This document shows positions 42,600 to 53,985 of a DNA stretch of 64,000 bases, piece after piece. Within the stretch, counting starts at the first letter, position 1, and each line of letters begins with the position of its first letter. Made by a program: the position numbers and the translations under genes. Location: the NCBI GenBank assembly GCA_014529385.2, contig CM043966.1, positions 40,482,037 to 40,546,036 of the forward strand, given 5' to 3'. A model generated the notes under the pieces. It did not search any database and had not been told where the DNA came from. It worked only from the letters and a program-made list of their open reading frames with translations. This stretch comes from Adiantum capillus-veneris (Eukaryota > Streptophyta > Polypodiopsida > Polypodiales > Pteridaceae).

Positions 42600-43796
42600 G
42601 TTATCAATCTTTTTGAGTCCACCGCTAGTCATTTGAAGCAGTCGTGGGATATTGAGTGGCCATTTGGGATGTATGAGGTTCATTCTCTTCAACTATGCAA
42701 AGAACTTGTCTACTACGCGGTCAAATGGAAAACCCATCCAATGATGCATCGACTAGAGAGTTCCTAATTATGCAAAGTATCACATGCCCTTGAGATGCAA
42801 GCATATGTGATCACATCTAGAGAAATGTGCGCTCTCCTAATGTTCGACACAGCCTACAAATAGTGCATTCAAAGAGGTGACATTATGGACAGAAGATCCT
42901 TAGGCACTTTTTATCCTTTCTCAATCATACCTCCTTTGGCATACATATTGATAAAGACATTTCCAAACATAGTTGTTTGCATCTGGATGGATGGCATCGC
43001 TTTGTATCTATTCATAATAGTCAAGGTCTTTTGCCCATCTTTGCGTGTCCCAAATTGTGACATGCCTTCAAGATGCCAACATAGATGATTGCATCTAGAG
43101 AGATGCGCTTGCTTCATGTAGAGAGATCTGATCGCTTCGCAACAACTGAAAATAGTCTACAGCTTCCTTGCCCCGCTAATGTTTGGAACATTTTTCAATC
43201 AGTGCATTTCAAGAGACGACATTTCACACGAAAAGCTCCTCGAGCACTTTTCGTGCGTTTTGAAGAGCACCATATTTGGCGTACACATAGTCCTAGGAAA
43301 ATACAAGCACAACTTCTTTCATGTGTCGCTCATTGGCCTTGCTCTTGTTGCACACATCCAAAAATGCGAGCATTCCAAGAGGCCACACTCCGGATAGAAA
43401 TCTGAAAACAGCCTAGAGGTTTTTTGGCTTGCTCCTACAATGCATATCCCATGACCAATGCATTGAAAGGGACACCTTTCCCATCATTCAATGCATTCAA
43501 CAAGTAGCATTTTGGGGAAAATGGTTATGAAGAACATGCCCATGTCGCACTGCATCTTAGAAAATAATTTCAAAGCTTCCTCATCTGCCCTTACTTGGCA
43601 TATCTGGATATGAAAGCACTACAAGAGACTTCCTTCGATGAGAAACCGTCACTTTTCTGATGCGCAGGAATGTGGCATACATATCGACCAAGACTGTGCC
43701 AAGCATGATATTTTTTCAACAACCTCTGACCAACAATAACAAGTCGATTTTTTGTGCCCATATTAGTCTCTTGCATAGAGCCACATGCCTTCAAGA
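42600..43796 (-). pseudogene. PPR (PLS-type) pseudogene, 3' part, interrupted by copia A
   Basis: Minus-strand fragments of pentatricopeptide repeats: MFGNVFINMYAKGGMIEKG (42911-43117; compare the usual GNxLIxMYAKCGSIExA), FILKACGSM (43591-43851) and SCSAFISRYAK. Stops and frame changes are frequent. The sequence ends at the copia A insertion and resumes at 58718, because ATGCCTTCAAGA | TGCATGC joins as in the neighbouring repeats (TCTTCAAGATGCACGC). PPR proteins bind organellar RNA; this copy cannot be functional. Confidence 0.75.
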
Positions 43797-44064
43797 TGAA
43801 GGAGAGGAGCTGGGAGCACAAAAAAAGAGGAAGAGGAACACACACACACACTCACACACACACACCACCATAGCCACACACACAGGTTGGAGGGGGAGAG
43901 CCAACACACACTGTGTGCCCCCTTTCTTTCTTCTCTATCTTATGCACTTAGGCACAATATACACTCTACTTAGTGTTAGTGGCTCGCACAAGTGTATAGT
44001 TGTACACTTAGGGTTAGTAGCAGTTAGTGATGGGTGGTTGGTCACATGGCTATTCAACCTAACA
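43797..44064 (-). repeat. Copia A 3' LTR
   Basis: On the minus strand begins TGTTAGGTTG and ends CTCCTTCA. Preceded by the tract AAGTGGGAGAA (44065-44075). Contains a (CA)n patch (43839-43864). Confidence 0.92.
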
Positions 44065-44206
44065 TTCTCCCACTTGATGTCCAATGTGGGAGACCATAAG
44101 AATGAAAGAGAACCACTCTTCACCCAATGCCCATCAACTCACAACAATGCTAAAACTGATGGCTCGAGAGACTTTTAGTGAGTGCATCCGCTGTGTTATC
44201 TCTTCA
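44065..44206 (-). pseudogene. Copia A RNase H C-terminal remnant
   Basis: On the minus strand DNTADALTKSLSS followed by HCCELMGIG is the end of copia RNase H. The catalytic part of RNase H and the RT end are deleted, because the RT frame at 44207-44491 stops right after KACTNP. Confidence 0.7.
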
Positions 44207-45083
44207 CTAAATCAAGGCTGCAACTTGAAATAGAATGCAGCAACTTGAAGGATTTGTGCATGCCTTCCTCTTCTGAATGTTGAAACGATCAAGAACCTTG
44301 TGCACATACTCTTTTTGAGAAAGGTACAACAACCTCTTTGTACGGTCACGAATAATGCGCATACCCAAAATGTGATTGGCTTCACCCAAATGTTTCATGT
44401 CAAATTGACTTTTCAGCTTGGTCTTCAAGTCAACAATATCCCTCTTGGAATGACCAACAATAAGCATGTCATCTACATAAAGGATAAGCATAATAAGTTT
44501 TCCATTGGGTTATCTTTTCATGTAAAGACATGGATCCTTATTATTGCGCTTATAGCCTTGGGAACGCATAAATGCATCAACCTTTTGATACCATTTTTTG
44601 GATGATTGCTTCAAGCCATAGAGACTTTCAGAAGCTTACAGACAAAATGTTCCTTGCCCTTTAGCACAAACCCTTCAAGTTGCTGCATATAGATCTCTTC
44701 CTCGAGATCACCATGTAAGAAAGCTGTAATGACATCCATTTGACCAAGATCCATATCTTCAATGGTAGCCAAAGCAAGCAACATTCTTAGTGTGGTCATC
44801 TTGACCACTGGAGAAAATATTTCTTGGAAATTGACACCATATTCTTGCTTGAGACCCTTGGCCACTAAACGAGCTTTGTAATTGCCAATCTTCTTCTTGT
44901 GAACCCATTTACAAGGCAATGCTTTCCAACCTTTTGGAAATGGAACAAGTTCCCATGTTTTGTTCTTTGCAGTACAAGGTAGCTCTCTTTCATAGCATGT
45001 TCCCAATGAACCTCATCAGTGGCTAGCATAGCCTCTTTGTAACAACAAGACTCACCACTATCTGTCAGCAAAACAAAATACAC
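44207..45083 (-). pseudogene. Copia A reverse transcriptase (two frames)
   Basis: 44611-45006: KTWELVPFPKGWKALPCKWV, YKARLVAKGLKQEYGVNF, FSPVVKMTTLRMLLALA and the motif A block QMDVITAFLHGDLEEEIYM. 44207-44491: MLILYVDDMLIVGH (motif C with both D), LKSQFDMKHLGEANHILGM and YLSQKEYVHKVLDRFNI. Motif B between them is damaged (44500-44610). The order is that of a standard copia RT. Confidence 0.9.
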
Positions 45084-45098
45084 ACCTGGAACAAAACA

Positions 45099-45960
45099 TT
45101 ATGGTGAATGTGAGACTCTTTGAGATCTCCACGGCTGATCAGAACTTGTACTAGCCTGTGTAGTAATGGGCTCAGAAGCTATCTGGGCAGGAGGTGATAT
45201 ATCGAAAAACGACACTTTTTGGAATTCAACCTCTTTCACTAGCTGTATGTGCATCTTAGTCTCATTAAAGACAACATCACTGCTATGGATCACTGATCGA
45301 CTTTTCGGATCCCATAAACGATAGCCAAATTGACCATCTACACCATAGCCAATGAAGATGCATTTCTTGGACTTAGGATCTAGCTTAGCACGCAACTACT
45401 TGGATACTTGTGCATAAGCTTCACAGCCAAATGTGTGGAGTTTTTCATAAGACAATTTATATCGTGACTCCAAAGGTACACAAAATTGTAATGAAGCATG
45501 TGGTGATCTATTGATCAAGTACACGGCTGTGTGCTTCAGTCCAAAATGCTTGTGTTAAATTAGCCTATGATTGCATAGATATAATCCGCTCTTGGATGGT
45601 CCTATTCATTCATTTCGCAACACCATTTTGTGCAGGGGTATAAGGAGTTGTAAACTCATGCTTAATTACCCTACTTGAACTGAAGTCTATAAAATCTTTA
45701 GAGACATATTCTCCACCATTGTCTGAGCGCAAAGCTTTCAACTTATGTATGAGTTTCAACACTAGATAAGAACTTCTTGAAGCAAGAAAACTTCTCATCT
45801 TTAGACTTCATGGCATAAATTTAAACATGCTATGTTGCATCATCAATGAATGTAACATAATAGGATGCACCACCATGGGATTTAGAAGGCATAGGCCCAT
45901 ATAAATCATTGTGTACAAGCTCTAAGGGTTTTCTTTCTTTGTCAAAAGTATGTGTACAAT
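45099..45960 (-). pseudogene. Copia A integrase (core to C-terminus)
   Basis: From right to left the minus strand reads FDKERKPLELVHNDLYGPM (first D), GGASYYVTFIDDA, ALRSDNGGEYVSKDF (second D), FTTPYTPAQNGVAK (E changed or lost after NGVA), then LDPKSKKCIFIGYGVDGQFGYRLWDP and VIHSSDVVFNETKM. There are stops between the parts. The protein-coding sequence ends at 45961, where another LTR begins, so gag, protease and the zinc domain are missing here. Confidence 0.88.
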
Positions 45961-45961
45961 G

Positions 45962-46124
45962 TGTCCGTGTCAAAGAGCATACGGAGATAGACATGCCACT
46001 AACTACCCAAACGTACCTATATATAGGCCCTTGGCCCTCCTATATATAGCCCCTGTACCACATGTGTATCCATTAGCCCTTGGCCATGGCCGTGCCCTCC
46101 TATAGTCCTACCCTTGGCATGACA
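45962..46124 (-). repeat. Short LTR relic E (163 bp) with polypurine tract
   Basis: On the minus strand a purine tract AAGGGGGGAGTAA (46125-46137) precedes TGTCATGCCAAGGG. The piece ends GACACGGACA at 45962, giving TGTC...GACA termini. TATATATAGG boxes are inside. Just upstream the frame reads FTDENASPRGE then stop, like the end of a gypsy pol ORF. No partner LTR was found in the window. Confidence 0.45.
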
Positions 46125-47035
46125 TTACTCCCCCCTTGGAGAAGCGTTTTCGTCCGTGAAAACAAAAGTGGTAGGATCTTCATAAGAACACTAATTTTTT
46201 CCATCGTGGAATCCCTCATGGATCTAGCTATTTGTTTGACTAAAAACACGGTGCAGTAGGAGGTTCAATGAAATCAAGAATAACATAACATTGTCGTCCA
46301 TTTGCAACCATCTAGTGTGTAGACTCCATTTAGAACGCACATGAGCATGCTAAACGAGTTATCACTACAAAGATGTACCTATAAGAGTATCGCTTTTCAC
46401 TATCCATGAAAATACTTGCTGACATAACTCATCAAGTGTACCTCCTTGACGTGTTCCCCAATTTCATCAGTAAACAACCCCACCAACTAGTGTTCAAGGT
46501 TGAGAACCTGACTTATACATGAAGAGACTAAACTTAGTCGCAACCATGCATTAATTGATAGTAAGTAAACTCCAAGTAGAGCAATAAATTCTTATTTATT
46601 GGAGTGCTTGGTGCTAATGTACGCACTTTGCATATCTTTTAGCCCAAGATTACACTTTGTAATCTGTCTATCCCCTTGGATAACTGATAGTACTGAGGTG
46701 TGTTTCCCCCATGGTTTATAGACAGTCTCCCAGATGACTGGTAAATGGGAATCACAATATCGTATATCATTGCTGAGGAATCAACAATCCGGAATAACCA
46801 TCGTGGTTAACTTGAAAGATACACAAACACCCAAACCGAGCCATGACCTCTGTTGGTGATTAGCAGACCCAAAATTAATCTCATACAGATACATCATACA
46901 GAGTGCCAAATGCTTCATAAGCAAAAACTGGATGAATATGCATGACGTTCCAAGTCACCTTTTGTTAAACACTAGGGCCCATAACACCTAGTGTGCATGC
47001 ATTTAGCAAAAAACATATTTGAAACTATATATCAT
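46125..47035. other. Unassigned, probably interior of element E
   Basis: Besides the short pol-like tail at 46140-46195 (minus) I recognise nothing. It ends at the G2 LTR border. Confidence 0.35.
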
Positions 47036-49107
47036 TGAGGGCGAGCTTTTTGAAATGGGGCCTCTAAACCCAAACCAATGGGCCTACCCTCACAAAATGT
47101 TCGTAAAGAGGTACGCACACTACTTGGGGCACCACCTTCTTTTGGGAGTGGAGAAGGAAACCAATCAAAATAACATTTGCACTCACCCACTCAAGCAACA
47201 CACTTTGAGAACCCTTACTCTATGTACACTTTGGACACTTGACACCATCAACGATTATGCAACCCAATGCCGTGCATAAAATGTAAATATGCAATTTGTG
47301 GAATAGCATTCACCTTCTCCCCATAAGAATACCCATGATACATCCAAACTCCTCTTCTCTCAAGGACTCATAAAAAAATCATGCACACAAGACCTGCCTC
47401 TCAAAAAACACACAAGAGAATCACCTACATCGAACTAACACACTTTGCATAGAGAGCTCATATCCATCTATGCAATGCCGTGACAAATAAAATCACCATG
47501 AGCGGTAGCCACATGCATATGTAATGAAGAAAAAGAGAGTTGGAGTGAGAATTTTCTTTAGACCAATTGAATAAGTGTGGAGAAACAAACCAATGGTAAA
47601 TTGAGAATATAACACTAACTTGATTTCTCGCACACCTTTTAAGGGGACGACAGACGCTGGCTAACCATCACGAATTGCGACACTTGAAAGTTTTAAAGAT
47701 GATTTAATGATCATTAACATAACCATGAGAGAGATCATGATGTATTTACAAGTTATTGAGGGGCTACAAATGATTTATTGGGTTGATGGAATAAGAGATT
47801 GTAGAATAGAAAGAGAGGAGGATAGAGTTGCACTTCCTCCAAAGAGGAGGGTTAGGAGGGAGGATGTGAAAGAGGGAGAGTTGGGGTTTTCTATAATATT
47901 GATCAATAAACAACATGAAGTTGAAAATATAGGTGTGTGTCCTTGAGTCTCTCCAAGGGGGGCTATTTATAGTTGTGTAGGAGTGGGATTATGCTACACT
48001 TAATTAGGGTAAGTGATTAGCCCTAATTAAGTGTCCTTTGACCACTCATTGAATATTGGACATAAAAGGGACTATTTATTCACCAAAATATCATTTTAGA
48101 CCGTGAAGGCTCCATAGGGGTGCATAATGTAGGTGGGCCCCACCATGAGGCCCTACAGGTGGCTCCTGCGGGGTATCTCAACTTGTCTGTCTTGGCATTT
48201 AGAAAGCATCTTTAGGTTGGTCCCATCACATGTAAGTGACCTTGAACACTCATTGCTCTTCTAGAAGATGATTAGGGGAAAAATAAGATCTCACCCTCTT
48301 GATTTACTTGATTTACAGTTGTCTTTTGCTGCATCTCTGATAGATTTACACTATTTTGGCCATAACTTTTTACATGTAGCTCGGAATGACATGCTTCAAA
48401 AGGAAAATTTGACCTTCTCAACATGTTTGATATGAATTTGGACTATTCTTCACGCACATGCACCAAGGAATTCGGTTTGGAAGGTCCACACTAGGCTAGG
48501 GAACCTTTTGCTTCCAAGTCTTCCTGTATGGGCCCTTTGCTTGTATGCATCCAAGGAGAATCATGCTTTTTCAAAAGGCTATGATGCTTAAACAAATAGA
48601 GGAGGGCCCAATATTATTTTCTTGTGAAAAGAATATACAATTGAAGTCTTTTTGAAAGGAGAAAACTATATGTATACTCTTAAAAAGATATTGGGCCACC
48701 TATGTAGGGGGCATAGAAGACTTGTAGAGATGGACCATAATCTTTGGTAAAGACAATATGAGAGCTAATTTCCATGGTAATTTATCTATATGGGATGGAA
48801 GATGGATATATTATTTTTCTACTACTGATTCACAAGAGGTAAGAAAGTTTTGGGGTAGATAGTTGGATATTGTATGCTTACTTTTATTTACAAAGCAAAA
48901 AAGAAAAGGGTGGTAATATAAATATATGACTAAGGTGACATTTTTGGGAAGAGTACAATGTATGTGTCGCCACAAATGTTAAACGAAGAGGGGGAATTTA
49001 CTCTAGATGACTTAATAGCATAGAAAAATATATACACATATGAAGAAGAGGACGTTGAGTAGGCTGAAAAATGTTGCAAAAAGATGGTTACCATTTTATG
49101 CCACTCA
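47036..49107 (-). repeat. G2 3' LTR, 2072 bp
   Basis: The first 1760 bp match 55244-56992. The inner border at 49107 is inferred from the terminal pair TGAG...CTCA (minus strand TGAGTGGCAT to CGCCCTCA) and the purine tract CTTGGGGGAGGGC at 49113-49125. The internal 79-codon frame at 47707-47946 is also in the other LTR and is not a gene. Confidence 0.85.
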
Positions 49108-49279
49108 TATTAGCCCTCCCCCAAGCCTAGAGATATTCATATCTTTAGGAGGACGGTGTTGCTTCTTTTTCTTTCTTTTTTTTTCTCTTTTTTTGTCATT
49201 TTTCCTTTTCTACTTTTTTTTTTTCAATAGGAGGAGTGTCATTTACTCTTTTACTCCATTAGACCTGCTTTTCATTACC

Positions 49280-50752
49280 TCAATCCCATAAATCGGAGAT
49301 GGGAGGGTGGCCTTGGGTATGTTCAAATTCCAAGGCTGGTTCTTCTTTGTACATCAAAGCTTTAAAAATAGGTGAAGCATTTGCCAAGCCGAAGGGAGCC
49401 ATGACAATTTGGAGCTTAGACGATGTAGGCAGATGACTGCCTATCAACGGATTGATACGTTGAAAGTAGGGCTTTAATCTCCATCCATTGACTCTGGTCT
49501 TGTGGAGTTTTCCTGATAAATCTGCTAATCTGTAACTACCATTCCCAAACTTTGTTTTTATCATGAAAGGTCCCTCCCATCTTTGCAAAAACTTTTTTTC
49601 AAGTCGAGTATCAAGTCGGTTATCATAGCGAAGAACCAACATACCTTCCTTCAATCCTTTCCCCTTGAGCTTCTTGTTGATTTTGTCCCTTTGGCTTGTC
49701 GCTTTGGTGATGTAGTGATCAATGGACTCTTCTCTATCTAGCTCAATTCGTTGGAGATCTAAGATCCTTTCATGTAGAACCTCTTTTGGTTTTTTTGCCA
49801 CTCTTGCAAGAACGCTCAATCTTGAGAGCTCTACCTCAATGGGGAGAAGTGCCTCCTGTCCATAAACTAGATGAAAAGGGGTGAATTGGGTAGATACCTT
49901 GAAAGATGTCCTATACGCCCAAAGAGCAGCCGTCAAATGGCGATCCCAATCATTAGGCCGGTCCACAACATACTTAGAAATGATCTTACATATCATTCCA
50001 TTCACTTTTTCCACCAATCCATTGCATTGAGGATAGTAGGGTGTGGAATGCAGGTGTTTCACTTTTAACCTCCTCAAGAGATCATTCAGAAGGTCAGCCC
50101 TAAAACTCGGGCCTTGATCTGATAAGATTTCTAGGGGTGTTCCAAACCTACTACAAATATGATCAAAAATAAACTTTGATACCTCTTCAACTGTGATTCG
50201 GGTTGTGCTTGTTGGTTCCGCCCATCGTGTCATGTAGTCAACACCCATGATGATGAAAACCTTCTCTGTAGGAGTACGAGGTAGGGGACCTATTGCATCC
50301 ACACCCCACTTTTCAAAAGGGCCATAAGATATTATTGGGACTCGAGGCTCATATGTTAGTCGTCTATCCCCAGCAATTTGGCATGGCTTACATGCCTTAC
50401 ACCAATATTGGACATCATGATGTAAGCTCGGCCAAATAAACCTTGCTTGTAAAATCTTTCTACTTGCAATATCTTGAGAAAAGTGACCACCACAGACATC
50501 ATCATGACATGAAAGAAGAATTTTCTCTATCTCTTGCACACCTGGTACTCTCCTCAAGACCAAATCTTTCCCTTTGTGATATAAATCATCCCCGATCAAC
50601 TGGTAAGATGTAGCCTTCTTAACTAGTCTATGTCTTTGCACCTTGTCTAAGTGTTTGGGACACTCACCTGCTTGTAGAAAGAAGATAATGTCTTTTAGCT
50701 CCTCTTGACCTTGATATTTGGGTTCATATAGTTTCACACCTCCTACCGCCAT
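49280..50752 (-). CDS. G2 integrase, uninterrupted 490-codon ORF
   Basis: Complete gypsy integrase. The zinc domain spans about residues 83-127 (SCHDDVCGGHF then CKACKPCQ). The core has D in WGVDAIGPLP, D in LSDQGPSFRA and E in NGLVEKVNG. A long WAYRTSFKVSTQFTPFHLVYG block and the C-terminal barrel (LRYDNRLD, RWEGPF, YRLADLSGKLHKTRVNGWRLK) follow. The last 60 residues are unusual: VMAPFGLANASPIFKALMYKE resembles RT motif B of the same element (VMPFGLTNAPSTFMRF). The start is where the upstream second RNase H frame breaks, so the true product was a polyprotein. Confidence 0.92.
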   Translation of the reverse strand: MAVGGVKLYEPKYQGQEELKDIIFFLQAGECPKHLDKVQRHRLVKKATSYQLIGDDLYHKGKDLVLRRVPGVQEIEKILLSCHDDVCGGHFSQDIASRKILQARFIWPSLHHDVQYWCKACKPCQIAGDRRLTYEPRVPIISYGPFEKWGVDAIGPLPRTPTEKVFIIMGVDYMTRWAEPTSTTRITVEEVSKFIFDHICSRFGTPLEILSDQGPSFRADLLNDLLRRLKVKHLHSTPYYPQCNGLVEKVNGMICKIISKYVVDRPNDWDRHLTAALWAYRTSFKVSTQFTPFHLVYGQEALLPIEVELSRLSVLARVAKKPKEVLHERILDLQRIELDREESIDHYITKATSQRDKINKKLKGKGLKEGMLVLRYDNRLDTRLEKKFLQRWEGPFMIKTKFGNGSYRLADLSGKLHKTRVNGWRLKPYFQRINPLIGSHLPTSSKLQIVMAPFGLANASPIFKALMYKEEPALEFEHTQGHPPISDLWD

Positions 50753-51376
50753 TTGAAGCTTTTCATTTGCGAGTAATTCTGCTTCCTTGTTATGAGTTCT
50801 TACAATGTGTTATACCTGTGTTGCTTTAAAACCCTTCACCAAAGCTCTTACACTACTAAGCCACTCAAACAATGTACGATTCTTGCACCTCCAAGTCCCT
50901 TGGATTTGCCTGACCACTAGCAAAGAATCACCTTTTATAATAAGTCTTTGTATGCCTAATTCTTCTAACCCAAGGGTTAGAGCAGCATACTCAGCCTCAT
51001 TATTAGAGTGAACATTGGGTAGAGTGATACCTTTTCTAACCATTACCTCCTTTTGTGGGTTCAAAATGATGATCCCCCTTGCTGCTTTGTCTTGTTGGCG
51101 TTGATAAGCTCCGTCAAAGCATAAAGTATGGGCATTATCAATATCCTTCACTTTGAACTGTTTTGAGCCTTCCTCTCTTTGTAGTCGTGATCCTTCCCTT
51201 TCTCTCACTTTGTAGGTGAGAATGTCTGCAAGTCCTGCTCTTGTGCTATTTTCTACAAGGAAAGTGTATTCAAATTCTTGGAGTTCAAGCACCCACTTTG
51301 ATATTCTAGATGAGAGGCTCATGTGTTGTAGTACATATGGTAGATTGTGCTCTAAGGTGAGAAAAACAAATGGCAC
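50753..51376 (-). pseudogene. G2 second RNase H
   Basis: After a connection piece (FLTLEHNLPYVLQHM, ELQEFEYTFLVENSTRAGLA) comes the extra RNase H. LCFDGAYQRQQDKAARG has the first D, SNNEAEYAALTLGLEEL the E, and IKGDSLLVVRQIQGTW the second D. A TAA after FKATQV separates it from HNKEAELLANEKL, which carries its end. It is absent from chromovirus-like G3. Confidence 0.88.
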
Positions 51377-51391
51377 AGGGAGAAGATACGA

Positions 51392-51871
51392 TCAAAACTT
51401 CCTTACCGCAAACAAAATTGCAAAGACCACTTTCTCCATTTCAGTGTATCCCTTCTCGGCCGGAGTCATCACCTTGCTTGCAAAATAGATCGGCCTCATG
51501 TATGATGTTTTAGGATCTTTTTGCATCAAAACAACACCAATTGCTTCGAAACCTACACTTGGAGTGACATAGTAGGTCTCCTTTGGATCTGGTGGCATTA
51601 GGATTGGGAGAGAGCTAAGAATGCCCTTCACTTCCTCAAAACATTTTGCATGTTCCCTCCCCCATTCAAATGTAGATTGGCTTGCCAACCTATGCAAAGG
51701 GGCGATGGCTTCTGCTAGGAGATGGATGAAGCGAGACATGTACCTCACTTTGTGGTTGAAGGTCATTAGCTCCTTAGTTGTTGTTGGTGGAGATAATGAA
51801 AAAAGGGCCTCTACTTTAGAGGGATCCACTTGAATTCCTTGTGAAGAAACCACATGGCCTAGCAAAACCAC
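51392..51871 (-). pseudogene. G2 RT thumb and first RNase H
   Basis: LLGHVVSSQGIQVDPSKVEAL and YMSRFIHLLAEAIAPL are the RT thumb/connection. YYVTPSVGFEAIGVVLMQ (first strand; the usual catalytic D is not obvious), MRPIYFASKVM and EMEKVVFAILFAVRKF (E helix) are RNase H. It is truncated where the frame changes to 50810-51376. Confidence 0.87.
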
Positions 51872-52898
51872 CTGAGATTCACCGATATGACACTTCTCTG
51901 GGTTGAGTTGTCCCCCAAATTGATGGAACCTCTTAAGCCCCTATTCATCCTTTTGGCAGTGAAGTGATCTACAACTATAAATACAGAAATCATCCATAAA
52001 GTCTCTTATAGATTTTCCAAAGAATGGCTGCATGAAATACAAATATTGTGAATCTCATGAAGGTGCTAGGAGCATTGGTGAGCCCAAAAGGCATCACTCT
52101 GAATGCAAAACATCCCCAAGGTGTGATGAAGGTGGTTTTTGGTTGGTCCTCTTTTCCTATTCTAATTTGAAAATATCCTGAATACCCATCACACACAGTG
52201 TAGCATTCGTGACCTGCTACTTCATTCAAAATTTCATCTTGGAAAGGGAGAGGGAAATGGTCCCTCTTTGTCGCAGCGTTGAGGGGTTTGTAATCCACGC
52301 AGACCCTCCACTTACCATTCTTCTTGGGAGTGACTACAATAGGTGATACCCATTCGGAGTTGTATAATGGATAGATGAAGCCAACCTTCAAGAGTCGATT
52401 CACTTCTTGTAGGAGAGCCTTTTGTTGCACAGATCCTAGTCGCCTTAACTTTTGAGCCACGGGTTTGGTCCCTGGTTTCAATTCAATTCGATGCTCTATT
52501 ACATCTACACCTCTTATTTGTGAGTAGTCAGTGATAAACAAATTGGGATACCTCCTTAACATATTGATGTAGGAACTCTTCTCCTCACAAGTAAGATCTT
52601 TTGCAAGCATCTTCTCAAATCCTTCTTCAAGGTGGTGGCATCTTTCATCCCCTCGTGTGTGATTGTCTGTTGGCTTTTCTTCTACAGAAACATCTTGGGT
52701 GTTGGCGTTGAATACAATTCCCATTACCTCCAAAGAAGACTCCTCTTCACTGGTTGATGCACTGGTTGATGCTTCCTCATCACTTGAGTAAGGACTCTCC
52801 TCCTCGCTCTCTTCATCTGCCGTGGTTTCATAGTTGATATCTAGTTGCTTTCCTTCTCGCCAATCATACACCACCGGTTGACCCTTCTTAAGAATCAA
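51872..52898 (-). pseudogene. G2 reverse transcriptase (fingers and palm)
   Basis: 302 open codons to 51990: an acidic linker, then LLKVGFIYPLYNSEWVSPIV, KNGKWRVCVDYKPLN, YTVCDGYSGYFQIRI (motif A) and FRVMPFGLTNAPSTFMRF (motif B). A frameshift follows, after which FMDDFCIYS (motif C, 51950-52010) and QLNPEKCHIGES are readable. The FMDD box is shared with G1. Confidence 0.9.
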
Positions 52899-52910
52899 AC
52901 GACCACTTCC

Positions 52911-53420
52911 CTATTTTTGATCTGCATTCACAGCAATGAGCCAAGGCCTCCCTAGGATGATGGGATAGCCCTCCCCCTTAGCTGGCATGACATACATATC
53001 CACTCGTGCATCTATGTTACATACAGAGACTTTTACATTTTCAATGATCCCCAAACACTTCACACTTGAGTTGTTGGCTAGCCTAGCTTGACAATTAGAG
53101 GACTTTGTAATTTCAAGCCCTAACCTGTTCATTGATTTTTCTGTGATCACACACATTTGAGCTCCACCATCAACATATACATTAGACACCTTTTTACCCC
53201 TTATGTAAGCATCCACAATGGGTTCCACATCTTTTTGTAGCTTTGAGACCACAACTTTAATGGAAAGATTTGCTTTCTTTTTTGGAATTCTTGTACTTAC
53301 CAACTTTGGCCATTGCCTTATTACTTTGGCTGATAGGTGTAGAAGTTGAGGCCATGAAATGTTTGGCTTTTGGGTTTGTAAATCCTCCAGGATGTTGTAG
53401 GGCTCTAGATCCTTTCCCAA
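52911..53420 (-). pseudogene. G2 protease with DGGA motif
   Basis: 169 open codons. YVDGGAQMCVITEKSM is the active-site loop with DGGA. RLANNSSVKCLGIIENV, ARVDMYVMPAKGEGYPIILG and RPWLIAVNADQK complete the retropepsin fold. A TAG at the end separates it from the RT ORF. G1 has the same motif. Confidence 0.85.
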
Positions 53421-53474
53421 TGGGAAGTCGTTGATACCAATTTCCCTTTGCCTTGATCTTTTCTTCCTGCTACT

Positions 53475-53985
53475 TTAAGCTTCTTCCATCTTTGACTTCT
53501 TCTTCTTGTCCCTTCTGGCTGAATTTGTTCCTTCACTTCTCATGTCTTCATCTTTATCATGTGCTCTTGTGCGTTTTTCTGCCGGCATAACATCAAAGTT
53601 TAGAGTATGCTCATCTATTACCTCTTCTAGCTTGATGATGTTGACTCCTCTTTCTTCCTCCTCATGTGGGACGGGAGGTATATTTGCCGGTGGTGGTGGT
53701 CGACGAAGGATTTGTGGGCCTTGAGCTAGTTCTTGCTGCACAATGAGAGGAGGCGGTCTGGGGGGATATATGTCTCCCGGAAGTCACCTTGGATGTGGAC
53801 AATTGTACATGCCATGGCCCATTTCATTGCAATTCCAACATCGCAACTCTTGAGCTTGTCTTCGTTGATTGCGATTCCCTTCTCTTGGTTTTCGTTGTTG
53901 AGGTAGGCCCTGTACTAGATTCAGAGTGAGGTTCTGAAGCTATTGAGTTAGCCTTTGTAAAACCTCTTGTTGAGAGTTATCTCCT
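53475..53985 (-). pseudogene. G2 nucleocapsid region
   Basis: The zinc knuckle CWNCNEMGHGMYNC (about 53785-53860) is followed by a TGA replacing an Arg codon, then IYPPRPPPLIVQQEL and a charged lysine-rich tail (53475-53741). The upstream part is shifted by one base relative to gag. An inverted copy at 56993-57450 has this segment without the shift. Confidence 0.82.

Noticed and set aside
47019-47279. 86-codon ORF, with a relative at 55167-55514
   Set aside because: Both lie mainly in the G2 LTRs; identity reflects the LTR duplication, not protein selection.
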